DNA of 38,115 nt from Rhizophagus sp. LPA8_4_AMF (Eukaryota; Glomeromycota; Glomeromycetes; Glomerales; Glomeraceae): contig JADRCO010000310.1 of assembly GCA_021464525.1 (NCBI GenBank), positions 1 to 38,115 of the forward strand. Direction: 5' to 3'. Positions 34,568 to 38,115 of this stretch are shown piece by piece (positions within the stretch are counted from its first letter, which is position 1; each line of letters opens with the position of its first letter). Both the position numbers and the translations under genes were made by a program. The notes under the pieces are model-generated. The model was not told where the DNA came from and searched no databases. It was given only the letters and a program-made list of their open reading frames with translations.

Positions 34568-36305
34568 TTAAACTTGATGTATAATGATTTTTTCAAAATT
34601 TCGTTGAAAATGCATTGAATTACATACTTCATCATTACACTTTTCACATATATCATTCAAAACTACCATATAATCCACAGTTTCCGGACCTTGAGTTATT
34701 CCATGAACTATATGTGATATTGCAATCTACATACAATATATTAAAGTTAAAAATATTAGCAAAAATAAATTTCAACCATTTGTTTTTTAAAACTATTAAT
34801 TCACAAAAAAATGAAACTTAGATAGATTTGTTATACCTTATTTATAAATTCTGATGTAATGCTTGCTGGGCTATTTAAAATTTTCAGGATTACAAATATA
34901 ATTTGATCTCTTCTATTCCAATTTTGATCAAAATTATCCCATACATATACATATTTATCAATCCATTTGGCTCTGTAAACTTTGCCAAATTCATAATCTT
35001 CTGCAAAATATTTAGTATCATAAAGTCTATCATAAAGTATCCATTTTAATGCTTGGCACACATTATAATTATCATGATCTGATAGCTGAGGATCTTGAAT
35101 AAATTTAGCAATATCATTATCACTATTCCAATTTTCAAAATTACCTTGAATATGCGTTGAATGACACACTTTATTACATAATTCACATATATCTTCCAAA
35201 ACCACCACATAGTTCTTGGTTTCAGGATCTTGAGTTATTCCATAAACTTTATGAGATATTGCAATCTAAAATATATTAAAGTTAGGGCATTAGTAAACTA
35301 ATTTTTAAAACAACTGGCAATTTATTTTTACAAAATAGCGCAGTAAAATGTGATTAATTCACACTATAATTCAAAAAGGAACTTTTGATGAAATTATTAT
35401 ACCTTATTTATAAATACTGATGCAATACTAGCTGGATTATTCAAGATTTTCAGGATTATTATAATCACATTTTGATCATATCTATATATATGTCCATCAA
35501 TCCATGTTGCTTTGTAGACTTTGCTAAACTCATAATCTTAATACCATAAATTCTATCATAAGATATCCATTCTAATGCTTGATAATTATTATGTTCTGAT
35601 AGCTGAGTATCTTGAATAAGCTCATCAATATCATTATTACCATTAGTCCAATTTTTAAAAATTTGTTGAAAATACATTGCATTACACACAACATTACATT
35701 TTTCACATATATCATTCAAAACCACCATATAGTTCTTGGTTTCAGGATCTTGAGTTATTTCATAACCTTTATGAGATACTGAAATCCACATATATTAAAG
35801 TTAGTAACATTAATAAAATAAAATTTTTAATTATTGAATTTTTAAAATAACTGGCAATTTTTTTTTCATAAAATGGCACAGTAATATTATAATTCACAAA
35901 AAATGAATCTTTTGATAAATTTATTATACCTTTATAAATTACAATATAATACTTGCTGGATTATTTAAAATTTTCAGAATTACAAATATATTTTGATCTT
36001 TTCTTTTCCAATTTAGATCATAATTATCCCATACATATATACATCCATCATTTCATTTTGCTCTGTAGACTTTGCCAAATTCATCATCTTCTGCAATATA
36101 TTCTATATCATAAGGTCTATCAAAAGGTATCCATTCTAATGCATTTTTTACCCATAATAAGTATGTTCCGATAGCTGAGTATTTTGAATAAATTAATCAA
36201 TATGATAATTTCTACTAGTCCAATTTTCAAAATTTTGTTTAAACCATTTTGTTTTACATTCATGATCACAGCCACATAACTTAATCACCTCAACACTTTA
36301 ATCCA
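34568..36305 (-). pseudogene. Inverted module array E, no kinase exon
   Basis: Minus-strand exons in transcript order: E1 36305-35930, E2 about 35783-35403, E3 35265-34837, E4 34726-34568. E1 has a stop right after its ATG and a Trp-to-stop change after the loop. E2 has lost its acceptor AG (GG instead) and is frameshifted after IYGIK. E3 is an intact 143-codon module with CELCNKVC and AEDYEFGKVYRAKW. E4 begins normally (ITQGPETVDYMVVL, CEKCNDEVC) but stops soon after FQRNFE, before WTSG. No C-lobe follows. E1-E3 share an acidic glycine-loop variant (EDxEFGKV) not seen in A-D, so they form a separate lineage. A short protein from E3 alone cannot be excluded. Confidence 0.65.
34837..35265 (-). 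repeat. Module E3 exon (143 codons, open)
   Basis: Starts IAISHKVYGITQDPETKNY after a TTTTAG acceptor and ends INK before GT at 34836. WTSGN is changed to WNSDN. Loop AEDYEFGKV lacks the first two glycines; beta3 Lys kept (VILKIL). Confidence 0.7.
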
Positions 36306-37457
36306 TTGAGAGTTTTTTTCAATTAACAAAATTAAAAAAAATTTGTAGTAAGAAAAAAATTTTTTGTCCGATGCTATGCATAATTATGCATTGCTGACAG
36401 CCATGTGATTGTGGGCTGAAAATTTTATTTACTGATCATTTCACTTTAAACGTACGTGAATTTTCTTGATAAAATACAATTGTTAAGAAAATTGCCAAAA
36501 CTTTTTGAGCTAAAACATGGGTTTATTTCATTTATTCATAAAAAGTATAAAAAAAATTTTCGAAAAAGGAAAATATTTAAAAAAAATAAATACATAAAAA
36601 ATTAAAAAAACTGAAAAAAAATAAAATAAAAATTTAAAAGAATATTTCAGTTCAAAAAACTAATATATATATATATATATTTTTCAAATTAAAATTTTTG
36701 AAAAATTCTCCAGTTCTTAAAGAATCAAAAAAAAGGGTTTAAAAAGCCAAATTTTTTATAAACCGAATAATAAATTTTATATTGATAATAAAAAATAATG
36801 ATGGTTGGATCTGAACAAGTCTTATATGTAAAAAAAATGGCTTTACGATTATAACCTAAAATAAAAATAGGTACAGTTGACCCCCTATATAGTCACACCC
36901 TTTGAGACTAAAAAAAATGGTGTGATTATAAAATACTATATGCCAGTATATGGTGTGACTAAAGTTTGAAACACTTGTATATTAAGAAATGTTTAATAGT
37001 GGGTAAACTAAAGAAAAGGGAATGTTTTTGTTTTAGAAAAAAGTGAGCTGTTTACATAAAAAGCAATTATTTAGAACATACTTGCGTATTTTGGAAAAAA
37101 ATGACAAGATTTTATAGTTAAGGTGAAGAAAAAAAGTAAATTTAGTAAAGGACTTCTTAAAAAGTTTATTTTAATACAAGCTACATGAAAATCGATTAAT
37201 ATTAGATTTCATGTAAGAGTATGCTGCCACCTAGATCACGTGTCATGTGAATTGCGTTCAATTTTGTGACACTTTGATCATGTTTTGCGAAAACAAATTT
37301 TTTATATTGATGTAACAAATAGATAAGTGCTAATAAATAGCATTCTATCATTACTAAATGGCCAAAATATTTTTTTCCTGCAATATATTTATTTGTTTAA
37401 TTTCATACCAACTTTATCCACCTTTAATACTTTAAGTCTGTTTTACTTATTTAAAAA
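36306..37457. other. Low-complexity intergenic region
   Basis: Poly-A/T runs, an (AT)n microsatellite at about 36664-36680, and a perfect 16-bp palindrome ATGCATAATTATGCAT at 36376-36391. No gene recognised. Confidence 0.4.
36872..36965. mobile_element. Possible pogo/Tc1-like terminus
   Basis: TA followed by CAGTTGACCCCC resembles pogo/Tigger-type ends, and TA is the usual target. GGTGTGA motifs downstream could pair with TCACACC. No partner end was found in the window, so this is a fragment at best. Confidence 0.3.
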
Positions 37458-37733
37458 AGTCTTATGGAAATACTAATTAAAAATTTAAACCTAGATAAGA
37501 AATGCTAAAGATGTAAATTTAAATGTAAAACAATATAATTTCAACAAAATTTCAAAAAGTGGACTGTAGTAATGAATATATTGATAAATTTATTTAAGAT
37601 ACTCAGCTATCAGCTCATCATAATGCAAAAGAAGCAATAGAATGGATATCATATGATAAATTTCATGATATTGAATATATCGAAGAAAAGTGTATAGAGC
37701 AAATTGGATTGATGGACTCATTGACAAATGGGA
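37458..37733 (+). pseudogene. Module remnant G
   Basis: A plus-strand module with recognisable TATGGAAATACT, CKxxC-like region, TTTCAACAAAATTT, TCAGCTATCAGCTCATC, GAATGGATATC and GCAAATTGGATTGATGG. Several stops and indels break it. It ends abruptly inside the WDNE segment, where a minus-strand module begins. Confidence 0.65.
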
Positions 37734-38001
37734 TTACATTCTTTACATATATCACTCAAAACCACCATAAAATATTTTATCTGTGGTTCTTGAGTTATTC
37801 CATAAAAGTCATGATTTATTTCACCTACGAATATGACATACTGTATTAATAAAATAGCAAAATATAAAATTTCAAAATCTTAATAAATAATACCTCATTC
37901 ATAAGATCTAAAGTAATATTTATTGGATTATTTAAACTTATTAAAGTTACATGCATATTTGATTATATCTTTTCCAATACTAATCTTTATTATCATACAT
38001 C
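37734..38001 (-). pseudogene. Inverted module remnants F
   Basis: On the minus strand, 38001-37894 is the end of a module (NPINITLDLMNE before GT at 37893) with upstream stops. After an intron, 37824-37734 is the start of the next (DFYGITQEP, MVVLSDICKEC), cut at the junction with G. Beyond 38001 I see nothing recognisable. Confidence 0.6.
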
Positions 38002-38115
38002 ACTGGTCGAAGTGATATGATGTGCATGGAGTTTGTGACTCGGAAATTACCAATACACTTATTCATTTTTAACAAGTTTAACGTGTGATTATGAAATTTC
38101 AGTTAAATTTAATTT

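Overview
The window is AT-rich eukaryotic DNA with short GT-AG introns and a TACTAA(C)-like branch site. It carries several members of a kinase family whose motifs (WTSGNDDIDKFIQ, LEWIPYDRF, FYGITQDPxTKNYMMVLEYA, SEAIYTSRLLNF) I recognise from arbuscular mycorrhizal fungi. The likely source is a Glomeromycotina genome, probably Rhizophagus. That assignment rests on motif recognition, not on a search.

The main content is five loci built from one ~135-codon exon module. Gene A (left edge to ~4.55 kb, +) has seven modules then a kinase exon. Locus B (13.77-17.77 kb, +) has five modules then a kinase exon, but is broken. Gene C (23.98-25.52 kb, +) is a single-module paralogue and looks like the ancestral plan. 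Gene D (29.34-33.49 kb, +) has six modules, a kinase exon and two tail exons, and reads open throughout (about 1205 aa). Locus E (34.57-36.31 kb, -) is a decayed inverted array with no kinase exon. Further remnants in both orientations lie at 37.46-38.00 kb.

Each module exon starts and ends in phase 0. It begins with the beta4-beta5 strands of a kinase N-lobe, fuses directly to a Cys-rich CxxCxxxC segment, and runs through WTSGN, glycine-loop, beta3 and alphaC segments. Only the last module of A, B and D keeps an intact glycine loop (AKGGFGKVYKANW), and only that module is followed by the catalytic C-lobe. The predicted proteins are therefore strings of degenerate N-lobe-like units ending in one complete kinase. 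The arrays show internal duplication and chimeric modules, and any module could be skipped without a frameshift.

Between the arrays are a small secreted Cys-rich protein with two zinc-knuckle-like repeats (9.11-9.77 kb), a remnant of a different kinase subfamily (10.87-11.41 kb) and several non-autonomous DNA transposons. One hAT-like element with an 8-bp target duplication sits in exon 1 of locus B. One Mutator-like element with a 9-bp duplication interrupts an old open frame at 26.4-27.0 kb. A stem-loop MITE lies at the left edge. Dispersed repeats fill much of the intergenic DNA, and the rest is AT-rich with no recognisable gene.
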